DNA of 64,000 nt from an uncultured Eubacteriales bacterium (GTDB lineage: Bacteria > Bacillota > Clostridia > Christensenellales > Aristaeellaceae), in contig CADBCY010000039.1 in NCBI GenBank assembly GCA_902793325.1, positions 1 to 64,000 on the forward strand, given 5' to 3'. Positions 52,831 to 61,757 of the stretch are shown here, in pieces. The notes below the pieces were generated by a model, which saw only the letters and a list, made by a program, of their open reading frames with translations, did no database searches and had not been told where the DNA came from. The position numbers were made by a program, and so were the translations under genes. Every line of letters starts with the position of its first letter. Position 1 is the first letter of the stretch.

Positions 52831-54075
52831 ATGAGGGAGAAGAGCATGCGGCGCAGGCTCCTGCTGCTGGGCGCGGCGGCGGGCGCGCTGGCGCTGACGC
52901 CGCAGCTTGGCGCGCTGGGCAGCCTGCCAGACTGCTGGGTGCTGCGGCGCGGCGCGGTGGCGGCGCTGCCCGTGTCGGCGGCGGTGCGGGCGAGCGTGGA
53001 GGAGAGCGGCGTGGCGGCGCTGCGGACCGGGCGCGACGGCGGCGTCACCCTGGCGGCGGGCGCGGAGGGCGAGGCGGAGCTGACCTTCCGGCTGCTGGGG
53101 CTGTTGCCGGTGCGCACGGTGACGGTATCCGTACAGCCCGAGCGGCGGCTGGTGCCCGGCGGACAGTCGGTGGGCGTGGCGCTGAATACCGACGGGGTGA
53201 TGGTGGTCGGCAGCTCCGACCTCGGCAAGACCGCCAGCCCTGCGCGCGTGGCGGGGCTGAAGAGCGGCGACGTGATCCAGCGGGTGGACGGATGCGCCGT
53301 CAGCGAGGCGGAGGAGCTCTCCGCCTGCCTGGCCGCGGGGCGGACGGTGCGGCTGGACGTGCTGCGGGACGGGAAGCGCATCGCCTGCGACGTCACCCCG
53401 GCGGTGGACAGCCGGGACGGGCTCTACAAGCTGGGCGCCTGGGTGCGCAGCAGCACCGCGGGCGTGGGCACGCTGACCTATTATGACCCGGATTCCGGGC
53501 GGTTTGGCGCGCTGGGCCACGCCATCACCGACGTGGACACCGGCGTGACGCTGCCCGTGGGCGAGGGCGCGCTGTACCAAAACCACGTGGTGATGGTCAC
53601 GCCCAGCCGCAAGGGCAGCCCGGGAGAGCTGACCGGGGACTTCTTCGCCGACGCCCGGCAGGCGGGCACGGTGGATAAAAATACCGACTTCGGGATCTTC
53701 GGGGCGGCGGACGGGCCGATGGACAACCCCCTCTACCCGGATGGACTGCCCGTCGCCGCCAGGAGCGAGGTGCACACGGGCGAGGCGACGCTGCTCACCA
53801 CCGTGGACGGCGGGGCCGTGCGCCCCTACGCCTGCCGGGTGGAGAAGGTGAACGAGCGCGGCGGGCCGTCCACGCGGGCGCTGGTGATCCGCGTCACCGA
53901 CCCGGAGCTGCTCGCGCGCACCGGCGGCATCGTGCAGGGAATGAGCGGCAGCCCCATCCTGCAGGACGGGCGCATCATCGGCGCGGTGACCCACGTGATG
54001 GTGAACGAGCCCGCCATGGGCTACGGCAACCTGATCGAGGACATGCTGGACGCCGCCGGCGCGGCGGGGGAATAA
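52831..54075 (+). CDS. spoIVB: SpoIVB serine peptidase
   Basis: A 414-residue forespore-secreted S55 peptidase that cleaves SpoIVFA and so triggers pro-sigma-K processing during sporulation. A hydrophobic signal anchor (about 8-30) is followed by a PDZ domain (about 125-195, VAGLKSGDVIQRVDG) and the peptidase domain with catalytic His in GALGHAITDVDTG (near 233) and Ser in GIVQGMSGSPILQDGRIIGA (near 378). The ATG at 52831 has GAGGAGGA seven bases upstream. In many Firmicutes spo0A follows; here it does not. Confidence 0.95.
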   Translation: MREKSMRRRLLLLGAAAGALALTPQLGALGSLPDCWVLRRGAVAALPVSAAVRASVEESGVAALRTGRDGGVTLAAGAEGEAELTFRLLGLLPVRTVTVSVQPERRLVPGGQSVGVALNTDGVMVVGSSDLGKTASPARVAGLKSGDVIQRVDGCAVSEAEELSACLAAGRTVRLDVLRDGKRIACDVTPAVDSRDGLYKLGAWVRSSTAGVGTLTYYDPDSGRFGALGHAITDVDTGVTLPVGEGALYQNHVVMVTPSRKGSPGELTGDFFADARQAGTVDKNTDFGIFGAADGPMDNPLYPDGLPVAARSEVHTGEATLLTTVDGGAVRPYACRVEKVNERGGPSTRALVIRVTDPELLARTGGIVQGMSGSPILQDGRIIGAVTHVMVNEPAMGYGNLIEDMLDAAGAAGE

Positions 54076-54081
54076 TACGGC

Positions 54082-54106
54082 GAGGGACGGCCATCGGCCG
54101 TCCCTC
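54082..54106. other. Short perfect hairpin after spoIVB
   Basis: Eleven-bp arms (54082-54092 and 54096-54106) around ATC, seven bases after the spoIVB stop. It is very stable but has no T-tract. Confidence 0.6.
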
Positions 54107-54119
54107 AGAGCGTCGATGG

Positions 54120-54181
54120 AGGCCGCCCTGCGGATTTGGTCGCTTACGGTATGGTAAGCTCCCGCGTCCGCAGGGCGGCCT
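54120..54181. repeat. 62-bp cruciform-forming inverted repeat with nested hairpin
   Basis: Perfect 15-bp arms AGGCCGCCCTGCGGA (54120-54134) and its complement (54167-54181) enclose a 32-base centre that has its own CTTAC/GTAAG stem. It lies between the convergent spoIVB and lipoprotein genes. It could terminate both, or be a small mobile palindromic unit. Confidence 0.75.
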
Positions 54182-54212
54182 TCCTTGCGGCTTTTCTCAC
54201 CGCTCTGTCCGT

Positions 54213-55127
54213 TTACAGCTCGTACTTCGTGAGCCACTCCGAGAAGCGGCCGTAGACCTCGTAGAAGCGGTTGTACAACAGGTCGTTGTCGTTCAGCACA
54301 TACTTGTCCGCGGCGGCGTCGTAGGTATACGCGCCCTCGGCGAGGGCCTTCCGCGCGTCCGCTTCCAGTGCGGCGGCGTCCCGGATGATGTCCACGAGGT
54401 CGCCGAGCTGCGCGCCGTTCACCGCCTCCACGCGCCGGATCAGCCCGGGGAAGTAGTCCGCGGCGGACTGCTTCGCGAAGCCGTAGTCGCCGGTGTCCGC
54501 GAGCTGGTTCTCCGCGTCGCCGGGGTAGAGGAAGTAGGTCGTCACCGCGCCGCTCGCGTCCGACATGCTGCCCTGGTATTCCGTCCACTGGCAGGTGAAC
54601 AGCAGGTAGTCGAACATGGCGTTCACGTCGGCGATCACGCCGTCCTCCGCCAGCGAGGCGTAGAGGGCGTAGTCCTCGGACACGCCGGAGAGGTCCACCG
54701 TTTCATAGGTGGCGTTCACCACGCGGTAGTTGTAGGTGTAGCCGTACTCGTCGGAGAAGTCGCCCAGCTCCAGCCTGCCGGTGACGCGCACGGGGCGGTC
54801 GGTGTAGTCGAACTTCCGGCCCTTCGGCGCGTACACGGCCATGGTGTTGGCCAACTGCTGGGTGTTGGGCACGCAGAAGGGGCAGGACTGGTAGGGCAGG
54901 TTCATCAGGTAGATGTACTCGCCGCTCAGCGGGGACAGCGTGGCCATGTAACCGGTGATGGTCACCGTCTTGCCCTTCAGCCCCTGCAGGGTTTCCAGGC
55001 TGGTGGAGTCCTTGAAGCTGAGCCGGGCGCCTTCGCCGTCGCCGCTCCCGCCGCCGCAGGCGGACAGCAGCGCCGCGCACAGCGCAAGCAGCAGCGCGAG
55101 GGAAAGCATGCGTTTGTTCGCGTTCAT
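54213..55127 (-). CDS. Lipoprotein of an ABC transport system, CPFC-containing
   Basis: A 304-residue lipoprotein: signal peptide with lipobox LLSAC (Cys at residue 24), a Gly-rich linker, then a beta-rich domain (about 40-145) reading LKGKTVTITGYMATLSPLSG and YIYLMNLPYQSCPFCVPN, and a C-terminal helical part. The domain resembles DUF3299-like proteins that accompany FtsX-type transporters, and its C-P-F-C pair could bind metal or form a disulfide. The gene ends the operon ATPase-permease-lipoprotein. With the permease's His-rich loop a metal-related role is inferred; the substrate is unknown. Confidence 0.75.
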   Translation of the reverse strand: MNANKRMLSLALLLALCAALLSACGGGSGDGEGARLSFKDSTSLETLQGLKGKTVTITGYMATLSPLSGEYIYLMNLPYQSCPFCVPNTQQLANTMAVYAPKGRKFDYTDRPVRVTGRLELGDFSDEYGYTYNYRVVNATYETVDLSGVSEDYALYASLAEDGVIADVNAMFDYLLFTCQWTEYQGSMSDASGAVTTYFLYPGDAENQLADTGDYGFAKQSAADYFPGLIRRVEAVNGAQLGDLVDIIRDAAALEADARKALAEGAYTYDAAADKYVLNDNDLLYNRFYEVYGRFSEWLTKYEL

Positions 55128-55167
55128 GGGATACCTCCGATGGGTGTGGCGGTGGGATGGGGAGGGG

Positions 55168-56475
55168 CTAGCTGTCCATGCCGTCCCGGCCGGCCATGGC
55201 GCTGGTGCAGATCGCAGTGGGGAGGATGCTGAGCACGAACACGACCAGCAGGATCGCGCCCTCCATCGGGTATACGCGGGTGGCGCTCAGCACGATGCCC
55301 ATGCGCGCCGCCAGCCCCCGCGCCGCCAGCAGGAACAGGTGCGCCGCCAGCAGCGAGCAGACCATGGCGGCCGCGCCGGCGATGGCGTTCTGGATGAGGT
55401 AGAGCTGGTTGATCCGCTTCATGCTGATGCCGATCAGCCGCATGAGCGCGATCTCGCGGCGGGAATCCACCATGTTCAGCAGCGCGATCACCGTCACCAC
55501 GAACAGGTTCATCACCAGTATGACGCCGCAGAGGATGTACACGATCCGGCGGCTCAGGTCCACGTTGTCCATGACCTCGCGCAGCACCGTGTTGGGGTTG
55601 ATGGCGAGGTAGCCCGCCTTGCCGCTGTAGGCGCTCATCAACTGCGAGTAGGCGCTGAAGCCGGTGGAGCGCACCAGCACCGCGCAGATCTGCCCCTCTT
55701 CGGCATGGTCGTGATCTTCGTGTTCTTCTTCGTGTTCTTCATCGTGCGCTTCCTCCGCGGCCGGGGCGGCGTGGGAGGGCGCGCCGGACGCGCCCGCGCC
55801 CGAGGATACGACCACCGACGGGGCGGGGGAGGCTTCCCCGGCTTCGTCCCCGTCCTCATGCCCGTGGTCGTGCACGGCCCAGATGGTGCTCACCGGGGTG
55901 AACACGGCGTTGTCGTAGGCGGTGTCCGTGCGGGCCAGTATGCCGGTGACGGTCAGCGGGTGGTCGGCGTGCTCCGCGCCGTGGGCGCCGGACGTGTTCA
56001 GCCCGTGGGAGGTGACGAGTTTGTCGCCCACGCGGACGCCGTAGGCCTTCGCCACCTGCGCGCCGACCACCGCGTCCAGCGCCTCTTCAAACATGGCGCC
56101 CGCCTTCAGCGGCTTGTCCGCCAGCAGCGCGGCGTCGGTGCCCACGATCGGCGCGGCGTTGTAGCTGTCGCCCATGCTGAAGGGGATGGCCTCGTTGACC
56201 AGACCCGTGGCCTTCAGCTCGTCGATCAGGCTGTAGGGGATGGTGCCCAGGGGCTTGTCGGTGAAGAACATGGTGTTCATCGCGAGCTGCGTGGCGCTGC
56301 CCGAGGGGCCGATGATCATGTCATACTTCGCGGCGGTGTTCACGATGCCCTCGGACACTTGGGTGGAGATGTTGTAGGCCATCAGCGCCACGGCGGCGGT
56401 GATGACCACGGACAGCGCGGTCATCAGCAGCTTGGCGCGGCGGTTGGCCATGCTCTTGAGCGCAAAGCTAAGCAT
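55168..56475 (-). CDS. FtsX/MacB-type ABC permease with a His/Glu-rich extracytoplasmic loop
   Basis: 435 residues. An N-terminal helix (about 15-35, LLMTALSVVITAAVALMAY), a large extracytoplasmic MacB-like domain (about 40-305) and three C-terminal helices (about 310-425) with FtsX motifs (VDSRREIALMRLIGIS near 338). Inside the outer domain, around residues 202-260, is an insertion rich in His and acidic residues (HDHGHEDGDE, HDEEHEEEHEDHDHAEE). This is typical of metal-capturing loops in zinc or nickel transporters. Its gene overlaps the ATPase gene by eight bases. Substrate inferred only: divalent metal, or a complex sensed through metal. Confidence 0.82.
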   Translation of the reverse strand: MLSFALKSMANRRAKLLMTALSVVITAAVALMAYNISTQVSEGIVNTAAKYDMIIGPSGSATQLAMNTMFFTDKPLGTIPYSLIDELKATGLVNEAIPFSMGDSYNAAPIVGTDAALLADKPLKAGAMFEEALDAVVGAQVAKAYGVRVGDKLVTSHGLNTSGAHGAEHADHPLTVTGILARTDTAYDNAVFTPVSTIWAVHDHGHEDGDEAGEASPAPSVVVSSGAGASGAPSHAAPAAEEAHDEEHEEEHEDHDHAEEGQICAVLVRSTGFSAYSQLMSAYSGKAGYLAINPNTVLREVMDNVDLSRRIVYILCGVILVMNLFVVTVIALLNMVDSRREIALMRLIGISMKRINQLYLIQNAIAGAAAMVCSLLAAHLFLLAARGLAARMGIVLSATRVYPMEGAILLVVFVLSILPTAICTSAMAGRDGMDS

Positions 56476-57127
56476 TGCGCGTCGCCTCCCTTCCGTCGAA
56501 GAAGCGGGCCACGGCGTTCATGTCCAGCACGCGGTCGAAGCGCGGTGCGAGCCGGTCGTCGTGGGTGACGCAAATCAGCGTGCCCTCGCCGGCGTTTTCG
56601 ATCAGCGCCCGCACGACCTGCTCGCCGGTCTCGAAGTTCAGGTTGCCGGTGGGCTCGTCGGCCAGTATGATGCGCGGCTGCTTGATGAGCGCCCGGGCGA
56701 TGGCCACCCGCTGCTTCTCGCCGCCGGACAGGCCCCTGACCCTGCGCTTCTTGAGCCTGAGTATGCCCAGGCGGTCCAGCAGCGCGTCCATGCCGGAGGT
56801 GTTCACGCCCTCCAGCCGCAGGATGTTGATGTTGTCCTGCACGGTCATGTCCTCCAGCAGCTTGAAGTCCTGGAAGATATAGCCGATGCGGGCGATGCGG
56901 TAGGCGTCCCGCTCCCGCTGGCTCCAGCCGGACACGATCTGCCCGTCGATGACGATGCTGCCCTTGCTGGGCGTCAGGATGCCCGCCAGCAGGTTCAGCA
57001 GCGTGCTCTTGCCGCAGCCGGAAGCGCCGAGCAGCGCGTAGCTGCTGCCCGTTTCAAAGGTGAGGTCGGCGTAGCGCAGGCCGGAGCCGTCGGAAAAGCG
57101 CACGCCCAGATCCTTCGTGGCAATCAT
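56468..57127 (-). CDS. ABC transporter ATP-binding protein, LolD/MacB type
   Basis: A 219-residue ATPase with Walker A GASGCGKSTLLNLLAG (about 33-48), Q-loop FQDFKLLEDMTV, signature LSGGEKQRVAIARAL (near 134), Walker B IILADEPTGNL and switch His in VTHDDRL. The sequence class pairs with FtsX-fold permeases, that is the mechanotransmission type rather than a classical importer. First gene of the three-gene operon. The ATG at 57127 has GGAGG six bases upstream and a promoter about 50 bases away. Confidence 0.92.
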   Translation of the reverse strand: MIATKDLGVRFSDGSGLRYADLTFETGSSYALLGASGCGKSTLLNLLAGILTPSKGSIVIDGQIVSGWSQRERDAYRIARIGYIFQDFKLLEDMTVQDNINILRLEGVNTSGMDALLDRLGILRLKKRRVRGLSGGEKQRVAIARALIKQPRIILADEPTGNLNFETGEQVVRALIENAGEGTLICVTHDDRLAPRFDRVLDMNAVARFFDGREATRNA

Positions 57128-57180
57128 GGTTTCCTCCTTCGACCGAAGCGTCCCCCCGGCACCCGGTCCCTTCGCTTTCC

Positions 57181-57208
57181 ATTGTAGCGTCGGGCGTTAT
57201 ACTGTCAA
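57181..57208 (-). promoter_or_regulatory. Promoter of the ABC operon
   Basis: On the minus strand TTGACA (57208-57203) and TACAAT (57186-57181), 16-base spacer. Confidence 0.75.
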
Positions 57209-57680
57209 TCGCGGCGCGGGATTGTTCACAAAGTGTTTTAAAAATGCCGTGTGTTTTGGGCGCAATCCGCATCAATGCCGGGAACGGGCGGCGGCGCGGG
57301 AAGAATTAACGGGCGTCGAAGTTTATTTTTTGGTTGCGGGGAAGCGGCGGCGCGGCGCGCGAATTGTGCATAAGATATGTATAGAACGGCCATGCGGATG
57401 CATAGATATGCGGCGCGTCGCTCCGGTGGCAAGGCGCGAGATGTTCATGGGATTGCCGGTTTGACCGGAAACGCGACGGAGATTCGGCCAAATTGCGCAA
57501 AGTTTCCAAGGATTGAAAGCGGGTTTAACACACCGCGCCCGCCCGGGCCCGCGGGAAGATGGATATTATGAATGTTCGCCTATTGAGTCGAATTGAAAGG
57601 AAACGGGAAAGGAAATGTTGCCAGTATGCGAAATATACGAACGTTCGGAAATAAACGAGGTTAAATATTCGGAATTCGTC
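57209..57680. other. AT-richer gap without a convincing gene
   Basis: About 470 bases between the divergent ABC and purine promoters, clearly lower in GC than the surroundings. Short ORFs exist but lack ribosome sites and coding character. A 10-bp palindrome CGAACGTTCG lies at 57638-57647. I see no RNA gene or mobile-element ends. It may be a relic of a lost gene or a regulatory zone. Confidence 0.5.
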
Positions 57681-57710
57681 TTGACGCGGCGGCGGGCGCT
57701 GCGCTATACT
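57681..57710 (+). promoter_or_regulatory. Promoter of the purine operon
   Basis: TTGACG (57681-57686) and TATACT (57705-57710) with an 18-base spacer, 145 bases upstream of purE. Confidence 0.8.
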
Positions 57711-57715
57711 GTTTG

Positions 57716-57841
57716 CGCCATGAGTCCGAAGGGGGACGCGCCGAAAGGCGGCCGACGCCGTAGGATTGTGGATCTGGCGAACGGTCGGCTCGCCTGCGGC
57801 AACGCGCGGGCCGGCTGCATTCACCACGAATGACCATCCAC
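57716..57841 (+). promoter_or_regulatory. Structured 5' leader of purE, possible riboswitch
   Basis: The 145-base leader can fold into successive hairpins: GTCC/GGAC (57724-57737), CGCC-GAAA-GGCG (57739-57750), a long stem GTCGGC/GCCGGC (57784-57815) and CATTC/GAATG (57818-57832). GTGGAT (57768-57773) can also pair with ATCCAC (57836-57841), which ends just before the ribosome site GGGAGG, suggesting alternative folds that expose or hide it. I could not match it to purine, PRPP, ZTP or THF riboswitch consensus patterns, so the class is unknown. Confidence 0.55.
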
Positions 57842-57854
57842 GGGAGGAAGTCCG

Positions 57855-58358
57855 ATGAAGAAGGTAGCCGTCATCATGGGCAGCGACAGCGACCTGAAGG
57901 CCATGCAGCCCTGCATGGACGCGCTGAAGGCGCTGGAGATCCCCTTTGCCGTGCGCATACTGTCCGCGCACCGCACGCCCGAGGCCGCCGCGGCCTTCGC
58001 GCGCAGCGCGCGGGACGAGGGGTTTGGCGCGATCATCGCCGCCGCGGGCAAAGCCGCCCACCTGGCGGGCGCCATGGCCGCGAACACGCTGCTGCCGGTC
58101 ATCGGCGTGCCGATGAAGTCCTCCACGCTGGACGGGCTGGACGCGCTGCTGAGCACCGTGCAGATGCCCTCGGGCATGCCGGTGGCCACGGTGGCCATCG
58201 ACGGCGCGGCCAACGCGGCGCTGCTGGCGGCCCAGATGCTGGCCCTGTCCGACGACGCGCTGCTGGAGCGCTTCGCCGCCTATCGCGCCGCCCAGCGGGC
58301 GAAGGTGGAGGAGAAGGACGCGCGCATCGCCGCGGAGTACAGCGTCGACAGCTATTGA
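57855..58358 (+). CDS. purE: N5-carboxyaminoimidazole ribonucleotide mutase PurE
   Basis: A 167-residue class I PurE converting N5-CAIR to CAIR. It shows [17 protein letters not shown] at the phosphate site (residues about 9-25), [16 protein letters not shown] with the catalytic His near 43, and [15 protein letters not shown] near 70, followed by [17 protein letters not shown]. The ATG has GGGAGG upstream. First gene of the pur operon; the partner PurK is not in the window. Confidence 0.96.
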   Translation: MKKVAVIMGSDSDLKAMQPCMDALKALEIPFAVRILSAHRTPEAAAAFARSARDEGFGAIIAAAGKAAHLAGAMAANTLLPVIGVPMKSSTLDGLDALLSTVQMPSGMPVATVAIDGAANAALLAAQMLALSDDALLERFAAYRAAQRAKVEEKDARIAAEYSVDSY

Positions 58359-58453
58359 CCGTACCGCCGGGGCCGGCGTTCGTTCCTGTTGAAGCCGGGC
58401 TTCGGCGAACCGCTTTCCATACGACCATTTGCACCGCGCAGGAGGAAAAACCC

Positions 58454-59164
58454 ATGCAAAAGCTCAACCAGCTCTACGAGGGCAAGGCCAAGAAGGTCTA
58501 CGCCACCGCCGACGAGAACCTGTACATCGTCTCCTACAAGGACGACGCCACCGCCTTCAACGGCCTGAAGAAGGGCACCATCGCCGGCAAGGGCGTCATC
58601 AACAACCGCATGAGCAACATGCTGATGCAGATGCTGGAGCGGGAGGGCGTGCCCACCCATTTCGTCAAGGAGCTGGGCGAGCGGGACACGCTGGTGAAGA
58701 AGGTCTCCATCGTGCCGCTGGAGGTCATCATCCGCAACATCTCCGCGGGCAGCTTCGCCAAGCGCTACGGCGTGGAGGAGGGCATCGTGTTCGACGCGCC
58801 CACCCTCGAGTTCTCCTACAAGAACGACGATCTGGGCGACCCGCTGCTGAACCGCTACCACGCGCTGGCGCTGAAGCTGGCCACGCCCGGGGAGCTCGAC
58901 GCCATCGAGCGCATGGCCTTCAAGGTCAACGACGTGCTGAAGGCCTACTTCCTGAAGCTGAACATCACGCTGGTGGACTTCAAGCTGGAGTTCGGCCGCC
59001 TGGCGGACGGCACCATCGTGCTGGCCGACGAGATCAGCCCCGACACCTGCCGCCTGTGGGACAAGGATACCGGCGAAAAGCTGGACAAGGACCGCTTCCG
59101 CCGCGACCTCGGCGGCGTCGAGGACGCCTATAACGAGGTCATGCGCCGCCTGACCGGCGAATAA
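58454..59164 (+). CDS. purC: SAICAR synthetase PurC
   Basis: A 236-residue ATP-grasp-like enzyme that joins CAIR and aspartate. It begins [20 protein letters not shown] and has [37 protein letters not shown] and the [19 protein letters not shown] block near 195. Typical length. The ATG follows GGAGG at eight bases, and the gene is 95 bases after purE in the same transcript. Confidence 0.97.
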   Translation: MQKLNQLYEGKAKKVYATADENLYIVSYKDDATAFNGLKKGTIAGKGVINNRMSNMLMQMLEREGVPTHFVKELGERDTLVKKVSIVPLEVIIRNISAGSFAKRYGVEEGIVFDAPTLEFSYKNDDLGDPLLNRYHALALKLATPGELDAIERMAFKVNDVLKAYFLKLNITLVDFKLEFGRLADGTIVLADEISPDTCRLWDKDTGEKLDKDRFRRDLGGVEDAYNEVMRRLTGE

Positions 59165-59176
59165 CGCCATCGCCAT

Positions 59177-59278
59177 TCGACTCCTTCGGAGTGCTCCGGG
59201 GGAGTCGATGTGGGTATTGGCCGCCCCGCAGGCGTACTGCGGGCGCGCGTTTCCCAGGACGCTGTTCGCCGAACAGCG
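59177..59278 (+). other. Three hairpins in the purC-purM gap
   Basis: Stems TCGACTCC/GGAGTCGA (59177-59208), CCCGCAG/CTGCGGG (59225-59243) and CGCTGTTCG/CGAACAGCG (59260-59278) fill the 150-base gap. No T-tract follows any of them, so mRNA processing or stability control is more likely than termination. Confidence 0.65.
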
Positions 59279-59314
59279 CGACCCTACGATCCCCCCGAAT
59301 GGAGGTACGACCCT

Positions 59315-60358
59315 ATGCCCGACAACCGTTCCCACTCCGAAAGCTACGCCGCCGCGGGGGTGGACATCACCGCCGGCTACCGCGCCGTCGAGCTGATGAA
59401 GCAGCACATCGCACGCACCGACATCCCCGGCGTGGTCAGCGGCATCGGCGGCTTCGGCGGCCTGTTTGAGCTGGACCTGACCGGCCTGACCCGCCCCGTG
59501 CTGGTGTCCGGCACCGACGGCGTGGGCACCAAGCTGAAGCTGGCGTTCCTGATGGACAAGCACGACACCGTGGGCATCGACTGCGTGGCCATGTGCGTGA
59601 ACGACATCATCTGCTGCGGCGCGAAGCCGCTGACCTTCCTGGACTACATCGCCTGCGGGAAGAACGTGCCCGAGCGCATCGCGCAGATCGTGTCCGGCGT
59701 GGCCGAGGGTTGCGTGCAGGCGGGCTGCGCGCTGGTGGGCGGCGAGACCGCCGAAATGCCCGGCTTCTATCCCGAGGACGAGTACGACCTGGCGGGCTTC
59801 TCCGTGGGCGTGGTGGACCGGTCGAGGATCTTCGAGCCTGAGTCCGTGCGGGTGGGAGACGCGCTCATCGGCCTGCCCTCCTCCGGCGTGCACAGCAACG
59901 GCTTCTCGCTGGTGCGCAAGGTGTTCCATGTGGAGAACGGCGGGCTGGACCGCTACAGCGAGGATTTGGGGCGCTCCCTGGGCGAGGCGCTGCTGGAGCC
60001 CACGCGCATCTACGTGAAGCCCGTGCTGAAGCTGGCGGAAACGGTGCGGGTGAAGGCCGCGGCGCACATCACCGGCGGCGGGTTCTTCGAGAACATCCCG
60101 CGCGCGCTGCCCGAGGGCCTGACGGCGAGGATCGAGAGGGGCAGCGTCGAAGTGCCGCCGATCTTCGAGCTGATCGCGCGCACGGGACGCATCCCGGAGC
60201 GGGATATGTACAATACCTTCAACATGGGCGTGGGCATGTGCCTGACCGTGCCCGCCGACCGGGCGGACGAGGCGGTGCGCGTGCTGCGCGGCGCGGGCGA
60301 GGACGCCCGGATCATCGGCGAGGTGATCGAAGGGGAAGCGCGGGTGGAGTTGGCATGA
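59315..60358 (+). CDS. purM: AIR synthetase PurM
   Basis: A 347-residue FGAM cycloligase producing AIR. It shows [36 protein letters not shown], the [23 protein letters not shown] block near 95, [11 protein letters not shown] near 150 and [16 protein letters not shown] near 250. The ATG at 59315 has GGAGG nine bases upstream. The stop overlaps the purN start by four bases. Confidence 0.97.
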   Translation: MPDNRSHSESYAAAGVDITAGYRAVELMKQHIARTDIPGVVSGIGGFGGLFELDLTGLTRPVLVSGTDGVGTKLKLAFLMDKHDTVGIDCVAMCVNDIICCGAKPLTFLDYIACGKNVPERIAQIVSGVAEGCVQAGCALVGGETAEMPGFYPEDEYDLAGFSVGVVDRSRIFEPESVRVGDALIGLPSSGVHSNGFSLVRKVFHVENGGLDRYSEDLGRSLGEALLEPTRIYVKPVLKLAETVRVKAAAHITGGGFFENIPRALPEGLTARIERGSVEVPPIFELIARTGRIPERDMYNTFNMGVGMCLTVPADRADEAVRVLRGAGEDARIIGEVIEGEARVELA

Positions 60359-60966
60359 GAAAGGCGCGCATCGCCGTGCTGGTCTCCGGCGGCGGCACCA
60401 ACCTGCAGGCGCTCATCGACGCGCAGCGCCGCGGCGAGCTGCCCCACGGGGAGCTCGCGCTGGTCGTATCGAATAACGCCGGCGCCTATGCCCTTGAGCG
60501 CGCCGCGCGGACGGGCATCGAAACCGCCGTCTGCCTGCGGGCGAAGGGGGAGAGCCGCGCCGACTTCGAGGCGAAGATCCAGCGGGTTCTCGCAACGCGC
60601 GACATCGACATGCTGGTGCTTGCGGGGTTCATGGCCATACTGTCCGCGGACTTCGTGGCGCGCTGGCCGGAGCGCATCATCAACATCCACCCGTCGCTGA
60701 TCCCGTCCTTCTGCGGCGAGGGCTTCTACGGGCTGCGCGTTCACGAGGCGGCGCTGGCCTACGGCGTGAAGGTGACCGGCGCGACGGTGCACTATGTGAA
60801 CGAGATCCCCGACGGCGGGCGGATCATCGCCCAGAAGGCGGTGGAGGTGCGGGAAGGCGACACCCCGGAGATCCTCCAGCGCCGCGTCATGGAGGAGGCC
60901 GAGTGGGTCCTGCTGCCCCGGGCCGCGGAGCTCGTCAGCGAACGCATCGCGGCGGGGAAGGCCTGA
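60355..60966 (+). CDS. purN: GAR transformylase PurN
   Basis: A 203-residue folate-dependent formyltransferase converting GAR to FGAR. It begins [16 protein letters not shown], contains [20 protein letters not shown], the catalytic region [21 protein letters not shown] near 107 (Asn and His), and the third catalytic block [17 protein letters not shown] near 140. Its start is coupled to purM (ATGA). It uses 10-formyl-THF derived from glyA-generated one-carbon units. Confidence 0.96.
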   Translation: MRKARIAVLVSGGGTNLQALIDAQRRGELPHGELALVVSNNAGAYALERAARTGIETAVCLRAKGESRADFEAKIQRVLATRDIDMLVLAGFMAILSADFVARWPERIINIHPSLIPSFCGEGFYGLRVHEAALAYGVKVTGATVHYVNEIPDGGRIIAQKAVEVREGDTPEILQRRVMEEAEWVLLPRAAELVSERIAAGKA

Positions 60967-61034
60967 GCCGGTCCCCTTCGGACCGCCATACACAATACGA
61001 TTCCGGAAAACAGCAACGCAAAGGAGCGATAGAC

Positions 61035-61748
61035 ATGATCCAGACCGCAGCGCAGGCCGTGGGGGCCACCACCTATCCCGGGCGCGGCATCCTCGCGGGC
61101 AAGAGCGCGGACGGCAAGCGCGCCGTGCTGGCCTACTTCATCATGGGCCGCAGCGTCAACAGCCGCAACCGCGTGTTCGTGCGGGAGCCCGACGGCATCC
61201 GCACCGAGGCCTTCGACCCCTCGAAGATGGAGGACCCGTCGCTGATCATCTACTGGCCGGTGCGGGCGATCGGCGACAGGCTGATCGTCACCAACGGCGA
61301 CCAGACCGACACCATCCGCGACTTCGTGAGCCGCGGCGACGGCTTCCACGACGCGCTGCAGACGCGCACATTCGAGCCCGACGCGCCGAACTTCACCCCG
61401 CGCGTGAGCGCCATGGCCACCTTCGAGGGCGGCGACTTCCGCCTGGACATGGCCATACTGCGCGCCGGGGACGCCCAGGGCGACTGCTGCCACCGCGCGT
61501 TCTGGGAGTACGAGCGCGTGGAGGCGGGGAAGGGCTGCTTCCTGCATACCTACCTGTCCGACGGCAACCCCATTCCGTCCTTCACCGGCGACCCGGAGAC
61601 CGTGGCGCTGGGGAACGAATCGGCCCCGGAACTGGCCGACGCCCTCTGGGCGGGCCTGAACGCCGACAACCGCGTTTCGCTGTGGGTGTACACCCGCGAT
61701 CTCGCCACCGGCGAGACGGACAGCGCAATCATCAATCGAAACAAGTGA
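61035..61748 (+). CDS. purO: PurO-type IMP cyclohydrolase
   Basis: A 237-residue archaeal-type IMP cyclohydrolase closing FAICAR to IMP, unrelated to the N-terminal half of PurH. It carries YPGRGILAGKSADGKRAV and AYFIMGRSVNSRNRVFVREP at the N-terminus, then IYWPVRAIGDRLIVTNGDQ, typical of the IMP_cyclohyd family. Paired with a stand-alone AICAR transformylase ten bases downstream, the two replace bifunctional PurH. The ATG at 61035 has AAGGAG upstream. Confidence 0.93.
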   Translation: MIQTAAQAVGATTYPGRGILAGKSADGKRAVLAYFIMGRSVNSRNRVFVREPDGIRTEAFDPSKMEDPSLIIYWPVRAIGDRLIVTNGDQTDTIRDFVSRGDGFHDALQTRTFEPDAPNFTPRVSAMATFEGGDFRLDMAILRAGDAQGDCCHRAFWEYERVEAGKGCFLHTYLSDGNPIPSFTGDPETVALGNESAPELADALWAGLNADNRVSLWVYTRDLATGETDSAIINRNK

Positions 61749-61757
61749 GGGAATACC

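Noticed and set aside
57638-57647. CGAACGTTCG as a LexA/SOS box
   Set aside because: The Firmicute SOS box needs four bases between CGAAC and GTTCG; here there are none, and no SOS gene is adjacent.
57718-57760. A CATGAGTCCGAAGG...CGAAAGG stretch recalling a hammerhead ribozyme core
   Set aside because: The CUGAUGA and GAAAC core elements and a cleavage triplet are not in the required arrangement.
57771-57841. CTGGCGAAC in the purE leader recalling the ZTP riboswitch
   Set aside because: The second conserved part (GGGAGC and CCGCCUGGGC type segments) is missing, so I did not call a ZTP riboswitch.
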